This document shows positions 21,840-35,600 of a stretch of DNA of 64,000 nt, one piece after another. The stretch covers positions 186,001 through 250,000 of the forward strand of contig JALIZF010001434.1 of the NCBI GenBank assembly GCA_029948255.1, written 5' to 3'. This stretch comes from Telmatactis stephensoni (taxonomy: Eukaryota > Cnidaria > Anthozoa > Actiniaria > Isophelliidae). The stretch's first letter is position 1, and every line of letters starts with the position of its first letter. A program made the position numbers and the translations under genes. Below the pieces are notes generated by a model. It was not told where the DNA came from, ran no database searches, and saw nothing but the letters and a program-made list of their open reading frames with translations.

Positions 21840-22583
21840 CTGTGAAGTATCTAAGAGCTTTCTTGCCGTTTTGAGCACAAAAATTACTTGTTGTTGCAAA
21901 ACTCGACCACGTCCGCCATATTATTCTTATCACGTGCTTTGATTCATTTGCTACACAGGAAGCCCAATTATTTCCTTCGGCATCCTGTGTGAAATATACC
22001 TGTTTGAGCAAGAGAAAAAATAGGTGCACAAAATGCGCATGTAGCTTCAGCCTTACAGCGATTTTCAGAATTATGCGAACTCATGGATTGAAAAAGTCCG
22101 TTAATTGGAATTTGGTTATTCACTTCTGTCAGTCAATTTTAAAAATTAAAAATACGAAGATTTAATTTATAGCCAAATTATATTTAGCCTTTACAGGTCA
22201 TTAAAAGATCATTTTTTTGTCATTTGGTATGTTATTAGGGATCTTTATGAGTATTTTTGGGTTGTTTGTTTGAAGTGGGCGGAAGCGAATATCCAAATTC
22301 CAACGGTTGTTTTAGGGAGGTCAGAGTTCACATTATTTCGAAAATCGCTGTTAACTAGAGAGAAAAGTGGGCTAGGCAAACTGTATTGAAAATGTTAATT
22401 TATTCAATCAATTTGAAGTACCTATTACAAAAAAGCCCTGTCTCAATCGGTCCTAAAGTAAAAGTGTAAAAGAAACGTTGTGAATCAGCTACTAAACATG
22501 TACTAAAATAACTAAGGAGAACTAAACTATCAGTTGAGAAGTCAAGTCATGACTCAACCAGTCATGCTCCTGGTCGACGCAGT
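21840..22583. other. 5' flank of the GNPTAB-like gene
   Basis: The frame stays open a little upstream of the chosen ATG (to about 21899) without another ATG. Beyond that I see no exon and no clear core promoter motif. Confidence 0.4.
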
Positions 22584-22729
22584 CCACCCTTCTAATAAAA
22601 ATGGAACAACGTATTGTTTTCCGCGCTTGATCACGTCAAATTTGTTCTTTTGAAACTTATACAAAAATAATAAATTTGACGTCAAGTGCGGAAAACAAAC
22701 ACTGTGACATTTATATATTAGAAGGGTGT
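22584..22729. mobile_element. Palindromic MITE with ACCCTTCTAATA ends
   Basis: The outer arms CCACCCTTCTAAT and ATTAGAAGGGTG pair, and the inner arms TGTTTTCCGCGCTTGATCAC and GACGTCAAGTGCGGAAAACA nearly pair. Confidence 0.75.
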
Positions 22730-23387
22730 ATACATTCGATAAGTAGAACCACATCAAATAAGATATGAAATAGCTTACACCTAATTTCAAAATTACGCGA
22801 TCTAGTGGCGATGGCCTGTCTGGATTTTAAGCTTCTGTCAATCAAATTGTAACGACGAGAATTTGTAAAATTTTAGCTTTCTAAATTCAGAAACAGAACA
22901 AACTTGAATTTATTGACAGAATATCTAGTATATTTTCCGACTTTTGATGTAAATTTAAGCTTGCTTCAGGGAGACCGAATAGTCGGAGATTTGATTGACG
23001 GTAGTCAAAACACTAAAGGTGTAACACGACTGATACCGATGATATTCGTGTACAAACAGACAGTACTTGAAGCGAAAATTCGTCTGTAGAAAATAGTAAG
23101 CAAGCTTTGCTTTAAAGTTGTGACTGAAGTGTTCGTACATTTCTATGAGGACCCATTTAACTGAGACTTACTAATTTGGCAGATACGAGGATCGCTGTGA
23201 GCCTTTTTGTGGCTACTCGCCTAGGCGAGAGCCACCATGTCATCGTGTAGTGTCAGTCCGTGCGTAACTCCATAGGAAGCCAGCAGCAAGTGATAACGTT
23301 GTGACGTCTATACGCATTCCGCTGAACGGAAGTCATGTGATCGCTGGAGAAGGCAATGAAAATGGCGGCTCTACTTTGCTCTGTATT

Positions 23388-23750
23388 TACTCGTGCCCAG
23401 GCCGTATCTATCTACGCACATTTAGTTTTACTGCTGTTTCAATCTGGAATGAATTGCCCAATAAGATTAAAGAACTCAAATCTGTTAATTCTTTTGCCAA
23501 AGAACTGAAATCAATTACTTTAGATAGATAAATTAGAATTTATATTTCAAAAATAGCTTTCAGATAGAATTTCACAAACTAGGACAATTTTTTGGATTTT
23601 CAACACTATTAAGTTTTGTTTTAATATATATGTACGTTTATTGTATAATTTGAGGGCCACGTGTATGTTATCTTTAGATATTAAGTGTAACCCTCTGTAA
23701 ATAAAGTATTATTCTATTCTATTCTATTCTATTCTATCTATCTCTCTATC
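23388..23750 (+). mobile_element. 5'-truncated LINE: reverse-transcriptase C-terminus, 3' UTR and (ATTCT)n tail
   Basis: The frame ending at 23531 reads RTFSFTAVSIWNELPNKIKE, then SVNSFAKELKS-stop. This is the typical last segment of non-LTR retrotransposon ORF2 proteins of the CR1/L2/jockey type. A short 3' UTR follows and ends in ATAAAGTATT plus an ATTCT microsatellite. Everything upstream is missing, so the copy is dead on arrival. Confidence 0.75.
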
Positions 23751-24424
23751 TATTGTATTCCGCCGAGAATGTGCCATGAAAACGAGGCTCGCATGAAAAC
23801 GAGGCAGCGCACGTTCTATGCAGTTCACATGCATGATTTAATTTTCACGAGTCACGGACATTTAATAATCTAAATTCCACTATAAATACAATCATTGCGC
23901 GTTATAGCAGCTTCACATGAGTCTAAACCAAGGTAAAATTATTTAGATTTTCACAGTGATTCTGTATTATTTCAGTAAAGAAGATATATCAGGAGAGATA
24001 TATATATCCTGAGATATATCTTCGTTTAGATGAAGTAAGCGATTCTTGAGCTATTTTTGCAAACATTTCGAGTTTCAAGACTCCCGTACGCAGACTTCAA
24101 TTTGCTATTCGTACGGAAATCAAAATTATTATAGATTTTCACTGTAATTCTGTATTATTTCAGTACCTGAAAATATGATATCTTCGTGAGAAGCGCTTAA
24201 TGTATTTAACCAACTATCTTATTTTGAAAGCACGCAATTTCGTAGAATTACTCGCGGTCTGCATGAATCAGTTTATTGATAGCTTACAAGAATCGCTTAC
24301 TCCACTGATATAAACGAAGGTATATCATGTTTTCGTTACAAGTAGTATCTCTTTTCAACGTCTTCTTCTGGTATGCAATACTATCAAAGTATTTGCAGTC
24401 ATGCAGATCGAGTTGAAAAAATTC

Positions 24425-24682
24425 TAAAGGCTGGTTCACACTAGCGTCGGATTCGGAATCGGAAGCAGAAAACAAAGGAAAAGACAAAAGAGTTAAGTCA
24501 AGCGTGTGACATAAGACATCGACATAAGCATCGCAAGAAGCATAAGACCAAGCATAAGCATAATCAAAGACAAAGGAAGGAACAAAGAAAAACACCTTTC
24601 TTTTGTATTCTAATCCCTAAATTCTTTGTTGTTTTCTTACGATTCCGATTCTGATTCCGACGCTAGTGTGAACCAGCCTTAA
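24425..24682. mobile_element. MITE with TAAGGCTGGTTCACACTAGC ends
   Basis: The left end AAAGGCTGGTTCACACTAGC is followed by GTCGGATTCGGAATC. The right end mirrors it (GATTCCGACGCTAGTGTGAA, then CCAGCCTTA). The interior is simple AAGACAAAGGA-like sequence. Confidence 0.85.
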
Positions 24683-26242
24683 TAGAGCATAACAGAAAGT
24701 ACCAGTACAAAAACACGGAAACATTAGCTTGAATATGGCTTGAATTACTTAGACTAGTTTCAGGCAGCAGTTCGTACTCAAAATGTTTTCGTTTTTTTTT
24801 TTCAATATTTACTCTAGCTCGTGCAGTGATTGAGTACAAACACTAAAAGCTTGGATTACTTTGATGTTCAGTTAGACTTGCGACGATTTTCGTTGCTTGA
24901 CGACAGCACCTCAGACGTACAAAGTCCATTCAGAAAGGTTTTCACGTCCGAGTATCGAACAGCTTAACGGAGATGCAATGAAAATTATTCAGTCCAAGCA
25001 AAGTAGTACAATACAAACATTGTACAAAATGTGGCAAGGAATAACAAATTAACTATCAGCATTTTCCGCCCAAAAATTGTTGTTGCTTGTACACAAACCT
25101 ATAAAAAAGAATGAATTTGATGCGAACAAGGTCTTCCGTGTAAAAGTAAATACATCACCATAATTAAATGCACACATTGTTTACATTGTTATTCAAAAGC
25201 AAGTTTCACAGCAAGTGGGAAATTTCTCGCCGCAGGCCGAAAGTTCGGCGGGCTCTGAGTACTAAGAGATTGCTTGAAGGCTACCTGTGGCAAGAATGTA
25301 TTATAAAACAGTATGGCTGCCAGTTCGTTAGACTACTGTTTTTGTATATTTGTGTAATCTCAATGTATTTCGCTTCCTCCACAGCTTGCAATTGTGTAGT
25401 TTAAGGTACAAAGTTCCTGAATCATCCAAGGGTATTAGGCTCTATGCTATTCTGCCCATTTGATTGGGGGTTTCACATGATAAACACGATGGAACGTGAC
25501 ATTCACGTTCGTGTTTTCCATTTTTGATGACTTAAAATTATAGCTCAGGCAATTTTCAATTTTCTTTCCAGTATTCTCCTCACTGAAGAACAACCGCGTC
25601 AATTTTCCCCAAACCAAGATAAACTGTAGTACTTGAAGTACGTAGCTTTGAGAGCTTTTAAAGCTTCAAAATTGGACTTGAAATTTGAGAAAAGACATTT
25701 ATAGGGAAAGAAGATGTTTAGGAAATTCAACATTCTATTCTATTCATTAATCATGTTGACCACTGGTAGCCATTACTGTTTGCATTTTAACTTAATTACC
25801 CGCGTGCCACAGGAAGCCCCCGCGACGCATGCGCAGACAAATTTTCCATCTGCTAAGTTTTACATGAAGTCTTAACGGCATCGAGGCATATTTGACTAAC
25901 ACATTAGTCCCGGAATCAAATTTTCCTTGATCTCAATCACGTCGATCGAGCATGTATGTGCAGTAACATAATTTAACAATGTGCGAGTGAGTGAGTGAGT
26001 GAGTGAGTGACTCATTTGCATATTCAACCCCTCACTATAACTCGTGGATTTGCAATCCACGAGTTTAAAATGTGCTGTTTCGATCGTGCGAGCTCCTTCT
26101 TGGGTGACTCGTTTTTCTTGCATATGCATGTTTTCTGAATTTGAATATTCCTTAGGGAATAGAGATTAATTGTCTCATGTTATGAGTCTTGGCTAGCACG
26201 AAACGTGAACAAAGTGCAAATTCATGCGATAAATTGAAGCCG
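24683..26242. other. Intergenic, no recognisable gene
   Basis: I find no exon. A short GAGT/GTGA microsatellite (about 25984-26010) and a hairpin (ACTCGTGGATTTGCAATCCACGAGT, 26038-26063) are the only structures seen. Upstream of it, near 23936-24165, a 45-bp direct repeat flanks a GAAGATATATC palindrome. Confidence 0.45.
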
Positions 26243-26602
26243 CCCGGGAGAGGGGGGGACTCCCCTTACAAAAGTGGTTTGTTTTGCTTGACGGACGGTT
26301 TTGAAAATGACCCTAAAAGGTACGCATGAATTATCGGAGATTTTATACCCTTAAAGGTACGACCACATTGTTAATAAAGAATATTCGTATGTAAGATCGT
26401 TTCAATCTTTACGTGATTTTCGTTATCCTGACCCTAAAAGGTACGCTATGAACCGGAAACCCTAAAAGGTACGAGCGAGTCATATTTTCGACCCTAAAAG
26501 GTCCGTCGAGCACCCCTACCACTTTTGTAAGGGAGTACCCCCACCCCCACCCCCACCCCCACCCCCCACCCCCACCCCCACCCCCCACCCCCCACCCCCC
26601 GG
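26243..26602. mobile_element. CCCTAAAAGGTAC element 1 with 8-bp target duplication
   Basis: TGAAGCCG occurs immediately left (26235-26242) and right (26603-26610) of the element. The ends are CCCGGGAGAGGGGGGGACTC and a long C-rich tract ending CCCCGG. Inside, GGACTCCCCTTACAAAAGTGG mirrors CCACTTTTGTAAGGGAGTAC, and the motif CCCTAAAAGGTACG or a close variant occurs five times. It ends 83 bases upstream of the SLC17 start codon. Related elements are at 60899 and 61495. The 8-bp duplication is compatible with hAT-type transposition. Confidence 0.85.
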
Positions 26603-26685
26603 TGAAGCCGACAATTTCACCATATGTAATCTAATCTAACAGGAAGCTGGCTTCACAAGGACGGTCAAAGCAAAGAGCGCTTTAA

Positions 26686-29600
26686 ATGGAAGAAAAACAG
26701 CTAGTTCGTGATTCGTGTTCCAGGCCAAAATGTGGTCTTTCTTGTCGTTACTCACTGGCTCTTTTAAGTTTCTGGGGATTGGGTGTCACGTATGCTTTAC
26801 GTGTTAACCTCAGTGTTGCTCTGGTAGCAATGGTCAACTCTACGTTTGCTAATGCTAATGCTGATGCTGCACACAATCCTGAATGCAAAGACAATGGAGA
26901 CTCTGAAATTTTTCAGAAGGTAGGTAATTAACTAGATAATGCTGTTAGTGGATAAAATTTAATACATGAAGATTCAATATACACTTATTTAAAAAAGGTT
27001 CAGGATCCCCTATACCCCTTTGCAAAATGAAATCACACAAAAATATTTGGTCTTTTTACGCGTCCGGATAATTAAAAAATCCCTTTCACGTTCACAAAAA
27101 TATCAAAAGTTGCTTTCACGTGGACGCAATAAATAAATAAATCAGTCATTCACGTTTCACGCAAAAGGTACAGGAGACCCTGACGGTTTTCAGAGCTAAA
27201 GGCGATAGGCGATAGGAGATAGGTCATTCAATCACAAATCAGACACCTGGAGGCATTTTGGGGTAGAAGCTGGTAACATAACTATTCTAAACTGATTTTT
27301 CATGCTGAATCCGAATATGACAGTTACCAAGACGTATTCTGCAATCTTATACGTGTAAATGACGTATTTTGTGAATTGCTACAGTCATTTCATACTAACG
27401 TCTTTTTCATGGAATTCCAAAAGTTCCCAGGCTTGAAAACAATGACCATAGCTGGAAAGTGCACATCAAAATTAGTAAAACTGTGAAGTTTGAAGGATAT
27501 AAGTTGAAAAATCAAGGAGATATGAATTTTCAAAAAACGAAATTTTGTATGAAAACATTTGTTCAGTCATGCAAGAGATACCAACAAACTTCAAACTTCA
27601 GACTTCACAGTTTTACTGATTTTGATGTTTTTTTTTTCAGCCATGGTAAATGTTTTAAAGTTTGGGAACTTTTGGAATTACATGAAAAAGCCGTTAGTAT
27701 GAACGGACTGTAGCAATTCACAAAATACGTCATTTACACGTATAAGATTACAGAATACGTCTTGGTAACAGCCATATTCGGATTCAGCATGAAAAATTAG
27801 TTTAGAATAATTATGTTACCAGCTTCTACCCTAAAATGCCTTCTGCACTTTTTGCGATCGACTTTTTCAGTTTTGCGCGTAGTCTAATTATTTTACTCAT
27901 TTGCGTCTAAAAGTGAGTTATGTGAAATTGTTCAACACTTTATAGTTCGGCTGTATAATAATGAACAGCTTCAATACGCTTATATTTGGTTTTAAGACTT
28001 TCACTTACAATGTTATGACCCATCATTTTGTTTAGCTTCGGCCGACTGATAATTAGTTGAGAAATTTGTAGCATATTTTGTTGAATAAATTTCAATGAAA
28101 ACTTATATTTCCCGCTCTCTCGATAGAAATGTGAACCTTTAAGAACCAAAGAAACGGAGGCATTCCAAAAGTGACATTTTCTCAAAAAATCGTAAAATCG
28201 AAGACGTCAATAAGCTCTGACACTCGCTTTTACAGCCAACATAGCAACCACGTTGCCTAGTAACAAAATATGTTCAGCACCCTTAACCAACAATGCATGA
28301 AAAAGGAAAGCAACTTCATCTTTTTGATTCATTTCACTTTCATATATTTTTAGCCATTTGGAACACTTGCATGCGTTCTTCGCATAGGGTCATCAATTCC
28401 AAAACAGATTCCAGTCAAAATTTGGATATTTTACGCCTTTACCTTTTGGACCACTTTTTGCTAGCTTTTTTTTACATATTTATGGCGGTTGTGACGTCAC
28501 AAAACGGCTGTTTGCAATACTGAGTTTCGGGATAGAAACCTCCATTCAATGTGCAATCATGCGTAACAAAGAGTACAATCCAACTCAACTACTTGGTGGT
28601 TGAGCGGCGAATGCGGTAAAGGGTTTGGATGAAACGTACCCCGTTTTTAAGGGGGCATTATTTGGTTCAGTAGTGTTGTAAATATATTGGGTTCCCTGTG
28701 TGGAGAGCTAGACTAATTATGATGTCATCAATGAGAGAATGCAATTAGCATCAATTAACAGTGTAATTAACATCAGTCTTGGAAACCCCCAAACACGTCT
28801 CCTACCTGTTCTGCCACATCTTAGGGTTTTCAAGACAAGTAGATTAGATGACCGCTGCCTCGGAAAGTTAACTACTGCTGTTTCTTAGAGTGCCTCAGTT
28901 AAACTGCAATATTGTATTACTAAAGACAGGCTTCCCTCAGAATTCCTTACATCGGATAGTGAACGGGCATACACACTGTCCGGTACCCTGGCGTGATTTA
29001 GCCCTCCCACTTTCCCTTGGTCGCTGTTGTATACGCGCGCCCTGCGCTTCCAGGCCTACGGACTTGCTTTCATTACATAACTCTATTGTTTGTAGGTCTT
29101 TGTGAAGCAGGGGTGCACATTAAATAGATTACGAAGCTATTTTTAAAAATACTTTGATTACTTTGGAGTTTAAATGACCTATCTCCTATCGCCTATCGCC
29201 TTTAGCTTTGAAATAGGTGTATTTAGGGAATATAAAACGCGCGCGCATGTCTCTGTACTGTGATATAAACACGATGGAAGATGTAGAGCAAGAGAAAAGC
29301 AAGATTAGGAACACGAGGCGTAGCCGAATGTTTCTCTTTTTTTTGTTTTTTCGAGTGCTCTACATTTTCCAGAGTGTTTATATCACAGTACAGAGACATA
29401 AGCGATCGTTTTATATTGCTTTTATAAAATATTTTCAACGTTTTTTTGAGCGAGCCATGTCTCTGTCCTCTGATATAAACATGGTAGCCAGCCAATCAGC
29501 GCGTGCGTTATATCTCAAATATTTTATAAATTTCCGATATTTGATATTCATTATATTCATTGTAATGTGTTTCTGTTTTGTGTTGTGTCGTTTTCAAAAA

Positions 29601-32600
29601 GATCGACTACATGAATATCATTTGCTGGGTATTCTAAAGTTGCTCCCAAGTTGAACCTTAGTCTTACTAACTATTTTTTTCGAACGAGTTTCACAGTAAT
29701 TTGCCGGCCGGTACGTGAAACGCTCACATTGAGACCGTTTTCATGTTTTATTTTCTACTGGGGCAAAAGTCTTTGACCGGAAATCGCCTATTTACAAACT
29801 CGTTCCCAGGCCCGTATCGCTTTGGGATGAAGGGCCTGGGAAAGAGGTTGGCGCACGTAAACACTCGCAATATTGACTCTGATTGTCACGCAAAGGTAAA
29901 CACAATTTGGAGTGTGGTTCTCTTTCAGGACGGTGAGTTTAACTGGGATCAGGAAATCCAAGGTCAGTGACTAATTTATCATTTTAGGGCCCGTTCACAT
30001 GAGCGAGGGTGCCCCTATGTAGTAGGGATAACTCTTTTGTTTTCTTTTCCCTGGGGGACACAAAACAAAAGAGTTATCCCTACTACATAGGAGACCCTCT
30101 TTCATGTGAACGGGCCCTTAGACTCGGTTCGTCTGTTTCCTCAGCCCCCTCGCCTGTCTTCAAAATCCCGTAGTTGCGGATGTATGGGATGAATGGAATG
30201 GGATAGGATGGGAAGGGATGGAAGGATGGCATAGGTGGAATGGATGGACGAATAGAATGGATAGATGGATGGATGGAAGGAATTGGTGAATTGTCACTAA
30301 TGATCAATTCGGTTTTAATCCGGTTTTACTTGTCAAGAAAAACTTGCTTGTGTAGGCGACAAAAATTTACCTTTTTTTCTTTGTCAAGGAAAACCTGTTG
30401 GTTTACATGCAGCTTTACGGTATCAGTTTTTGATAATCCTGGGGCCGGTTGTACGAAGCTAGGGTGAATAGCGCTACCCAGCGGATAAAATCTATACAAA
30501 ATCTACAATGGATAACTCTTATCCGGTGGATAACTTTATCCAACCTTCGTACAACCGGGCCCTGTTTGGTATCCCTTTTGATAATATGTTTGCAGCTGGG
30601 CAAATTTAAGTATTGACATTGAAAATTATAGTTTAGCCTTTAGATGACTGGAGCTGTTTGCACGAAGCCTGGATAAGATATCCACCGGATAAGAGCTATA
30701 AATATTATCCTAGTAACCAACAATCAAATCGGAGTCTTTTGTAATCCATTTTTCAGGTGTCATCCTTGGTTCATTTTACTATGGTTACATAGTTACTCAA
30801 ATACCTGGTGGATGGTTAGCACCAAGAGTTGGTGGGAAACATTTATTTGGTCTGGGTATCCTGTGTACATCGATCCTGACATTATTGACCCCCTGGGTAG
30901 CGAATCAGGGGCTCGGTGCTTTGGTGACCTTGAGAGTTCTTGTGGGACTTGGAGAGGTGAGTATACTAATGCCGCCCGGTTCACACTGTCTAGCAAAAAA
31001 GCACTGATAAAACCATGTTTTCACGAGCGACGTAAGCAGAAACCAGGAAGAAACATACGCAGACTCGGTGTTGCATTTCGTGTGAGAAGACGATGCCTGT
31101 CAGAGATGCGTTACTGAGTCAGCGTATGTTGCTTCCGCTGCTGTTTCTCGTAAAACCAGGGCTAAGCGTAAGCAAAAAGAGCAAAATAGGCCATATGCAT
31201 TAACAGGTTACGTGACCCTATCTCCCCTAAATCAAATGAACGCCAGAAATAGAAAGAGCACCTCGATATTAGTAAAAGTGCAAAGTTTCAGCTCATAAGA
31301 TGTAATACAGGAGAAATGACAATAAATATTTTCTTAAGACTCGTTTGGAAAAACGCGTTGGATATAGCAGACCATAGCACTGAGCCGAGCCATCCAACGC
31401 GCTTTTTCAAACGAATCAAGAAAATATCTGATCTTAACTTTTCTGTCACTTTTTTGTTTGTTTGTTTGTTTGTTTGTTATTCATCTTATAAACTGAAACT
31501 TTGCACTTTTACTAATATCGAGGTGTTCTTTCATTTTTTGGAGTTCATTTTGATGGTGCTGCTTGATTTACTAGGGAGACAGGGTCACGTGACCTGTTAG
31601 TGCATATGGCCTATTAGTATCACAGAGGGGCGAAAACAAACATCACTGGTGGCAGTCGAACAAACAAACAAACAAACAAACAAACAAACAAACAAACAGC
31701 CCCCCCAAAAAACATATAATTAGGTTACTGAGGACTTTTTTATATATTCTGTTATCTGTCTTTCTTCTCACAGTACTTTTCTGTTAATGGGATTCCTGTG
31801 GTCAAGACGCGACCGCGCGAACGCACGCGAAAACTCGCGCATGCGCGTCGTTTTGCCGTGGTTTCGGCTAGAGCAGATTTCGTATGAGTGTGAAACGGAC
31901 CACGCCATGCCGTGACCGTGTCAGTGCCGTGATGTCTATAAAAACATTCGAAATTCCTGCCGTAACCGTGCCGTGACCGTGCGGTACCGTTTTCACAGTC
32001 ATACGAAATCTACTCTAGTACATCGCGGCAAGTACTTATTAAAGATTTGTTTTCTAGGGGTTGGCATTTCCAGCCATTAATACTTTGTGGAGTGGCTGGG
32101 CTCCACCCCTTGAACGCAGCAGGTTGATGTCCATGAGTTTTTCAGGTACAAATTACTATCCATAGATAAATGTAGAGTATCCATAGAGTTGTAAGACCTC
32201 TCGCCTCTCGCCGCGGTTCGATGCCCGAACGAGGCAGCCGTTAGTTAAGTTTGTTATTTCGTTCTCTCTCTTGCTTCTGGAGTTTTTCTCCGGGTGGTCT
32301 GGATCCTCCCCTCCCCTCCCCCTAGCTCCAGCAAAAATGAACTGGTGAGTTGAACGAGAGTTGGGTGTTTAGATTATTATGATTTACTCCATTGTAAAGC
32401 GCATAGCGACGGTGTTGTACCCTAGGTACCAGAGGCCCGAAAGGGATTGGGCCTCTGGTACCCAGGGTAACGGTGTTGTGAAATGCCCAATTAAAACGCT
32501 TTTCAAACTAAATTGTCATTTTCCAGTTTTAAGACAATTTAGTTTGGAACGTGTTTTAAAAAATTGTACCTTTATATCAAATGGTATATTTATATCCAAT

Positions 32601-35600
32601 TAAATTTTTGACTGATTGGAAATGTACATTTGTGTTAGGTTCAAGAATAGGGACGATTGTGGCACTGGGCGTGTCAGGATTTCTTTGCGACTCCAAAGTT
32701 ATGGGTGGATGGCCTTCAGTTTTTTACTTATTTGGTAATACAGCAGTAATAATAGAATGCAAACTGTGACACATTTTCTGTTTATTGTAACGTTTTAACA
32801 ATGCAATTATTGGCAGATGTACTTCTACACACCTCTACTTCATGTAATGTATTTTCTCCATGGTGTTTTTGCTTCCTTTTTGAAGGTTCGTTGGGGATTC
32901 TGTGGTTTATTGTGTGGACTGCACTTGTTCACGAGAAACCCTCTAGTCACCCTAGAATATCCATAGAGGAAAAAGAGCACATTTTGTCGTCGTTGGGATC
33001 ATCTAGCGATGTTCATCTTGAAAAGGTATTTTGATCGATTGTTATATTTTACTGTAACTGATTAATGGTCATTCTTAAGTTCCTTCCTTCCTTCCTTCCT
33101 TCCTTCCTTCCTTCCTTCCTTCCTTCCTTCCTTCCTTCCTTCCTTCCTTCCTTCCTTTCTTCCTTTCTTCCTTCCTTCCTTCCTTCCTTCCTTCCTTTCT
33201 TTCTTTCTACCTACCTTCTTTCTCTCCTTCCTTCCTTTTTTATTTCCTTCATCCATCTATCCATTCTCCTCCTTCTATCCTTCAAACTGCTGCCTTGCAT
33301 GTGATACCACGACAGAACTTCAGCAAAAGACTTCTCATTAGTGTCTGCTGTTGATTCATCCAACATGGCTACCACGTATTTTTGATATTTGAATCTCAGG
33401 AGAATGATTGAAATCCATTAATGATTTTTTAAGGTCCACTCGACGCCATGGTTGTCCATAGCAACATCACCTGCTGTCTGGGCTATCTTGATAGTAAACT
33501 TTTCCGCAAGCTGGGGATTTTATATCTACCTGACCTCATTGCCATCGTATTACCAACAAGTTCTTAATCTTAAAATGTCAACGGTAAGCCATAGAGACAT
33601 AGAAGTTTCTTTCTATTCTATTTAACAAATAGATTCTATTTTTCCGTTCGTGCCATGACTGTTGTTCTCGACACATTTTGATATGCACCTATTTGAGTAA
33701 AGACCCATGGAAGATGGAGTCTATTGTTTCATATGATATTTATCGAAACATTTCAACCAATCAGAGCGTGGGTAATATACCAATTATTGTATAAACTAAA
33801 ATCACACACAGTGCACAATCACACCGATTAAACTGTGCATACCAGTTATGATATTACATTTTATAAAATATACATCATATAACACGCGCTTTCATTGGCT
33901 GAAGGACGCGTATACTGCGAACTGCAAGCGCGCACTTTTCAAAATTTTGGTTAGTATAAATGAATACTGAATATGCTTGAAAACAATGTTGTATTTTATA
34001 TAAGAAATAGAAAACTTGCCTGCTGTGCTTACGCCTCGTGCTTCTCTTAACACTTCTCTCGTGTTCTGATCAATCCCCGCGTGCTCTAAATCTTCACACA
34101 GCACGCGCGCGCGTTTTCTATTGCTTCATTCGTGAAACATAGTAATGAGAGTAATTTCTTGCTTCAGAATGGTATTGTATCTGCAATCCCAAATGCTGCA
34201 GCATATGTGTCTATCGTGATGTCAGGAATACTTGCCGATTGGTTGCAAACCTCAGGAAAATGCAGTACTGTTGTAGTTAGGAAGGTGTTTACTACTGTTA
34301 GTAAGTATATCACTACAATTGAATCCCCCAATTTCGTCTTAGAAATAGAGAAGTAAACATACGTACAGTTAGCGCGCTACATGATCATGGACGGATAAGA
34401 GGACAAAGACGAGAGACGCATCGTCCCTTCCCCTCCCTAGCTTCCCCTCCCCTCCCTTTTTCTTTACACGCCGTCCGAACATGACGATCATCTTTACGAT
34501 AATTATTTTCATGATTGCCACCAAACAACACAACTATCGTCCTCGTCCTCGTCGTCATCATCATCATTATTATGATCATCACCATCATACGCTACCGTCT
34601 TTTATCATTATCTTCATTAAAAAATATTATCATCAAGACTTATCAGTGCATTATTGATTCCCTCAAGGTCTTTTACCTTCTGCCTGCTTGCTTATTGCCA
34701 ATAGTTACACAAGTTGCGATGAGAAAACCTTGTCTGTCGTACTCTTCACCATTGCTGTGGGTCTTAACGGATTCTGCGCATCAGGTTTTATGGTCAGTCA
34801 TCTTGACATTGCTCCAAGATTTGCAGGGCTATTGATGGGTATTTCTAATGCTGTAGCAACTTTGGCGGGAATTATCGCACCTTACGTCACTGGTTTGATC
34901 ATTAACAACAAGGTAAGATGAGAGCAGATTTCGTATGAGTGTGAAACGAACCGCGCCGCGCCGTGTCCGTGTAAGTACCGCGTTGTCTATAAAAACATTC
35001 GAAATTTCTGCCGTAACTGTGCCATGACCGTGCGGTGCCGTTTTCACAGTCATACGAAATCGACTCTATATCATATAACGTCATCCCCTCTAATTTAAGT
35101 GTGTCCCTATAACTAGATAGACCAGACCTATCCAAAGTCTATTTGAATAGGTAATATTGTTCCAAGAGATTGTATATAAATGAGAACATGTATACATGTG
35201 CTACATCCCTCCACGTCACTTTGCAACACGATAAAATTTGCTGTGTGTAATGGTGCGGAATTATTCGATTCTGTTTTTGCAGCTGCCATGCAATGTTGTG
35301 TGCAAAATTTGCATTGGTTGAGGCGTGCAGTCCTATTGTCGTGCAAAACATTTGCAAGAAAAATTTGTCCGGGCCTTTTTCTCGAACAGGTCCGAACAGT
35401 ACTTTTATATCCCTCCAACTTCTGGCTAATGCATGGACAGTTGTCTCAAAAACGTTGTCGCGGTTGGTTTAAAGCAACAAGTTAAGCGTCAAGTCCAGAT
35501 CCAAATGACTGCTGGTTTTGTGCTCGTAATGTATTCAAATCAGACTTGTTATCAACAGAATTGAGGGCGATATTAATGCTAACAAGCAGGGAAAATATGA

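Noticed and set aside
29217..29654. 145-residue plus-strand frame
   Set aside because: It covers a foldback element; the same element occurs inverted at 45111 with different frames.
33062..33304. Phe-Leu-Pro-Ser and Arg-Lys-Glu-Gly repeat frames
   Set aside because: Both are translations of the CTTC microsatellite in an SLC17 intron.
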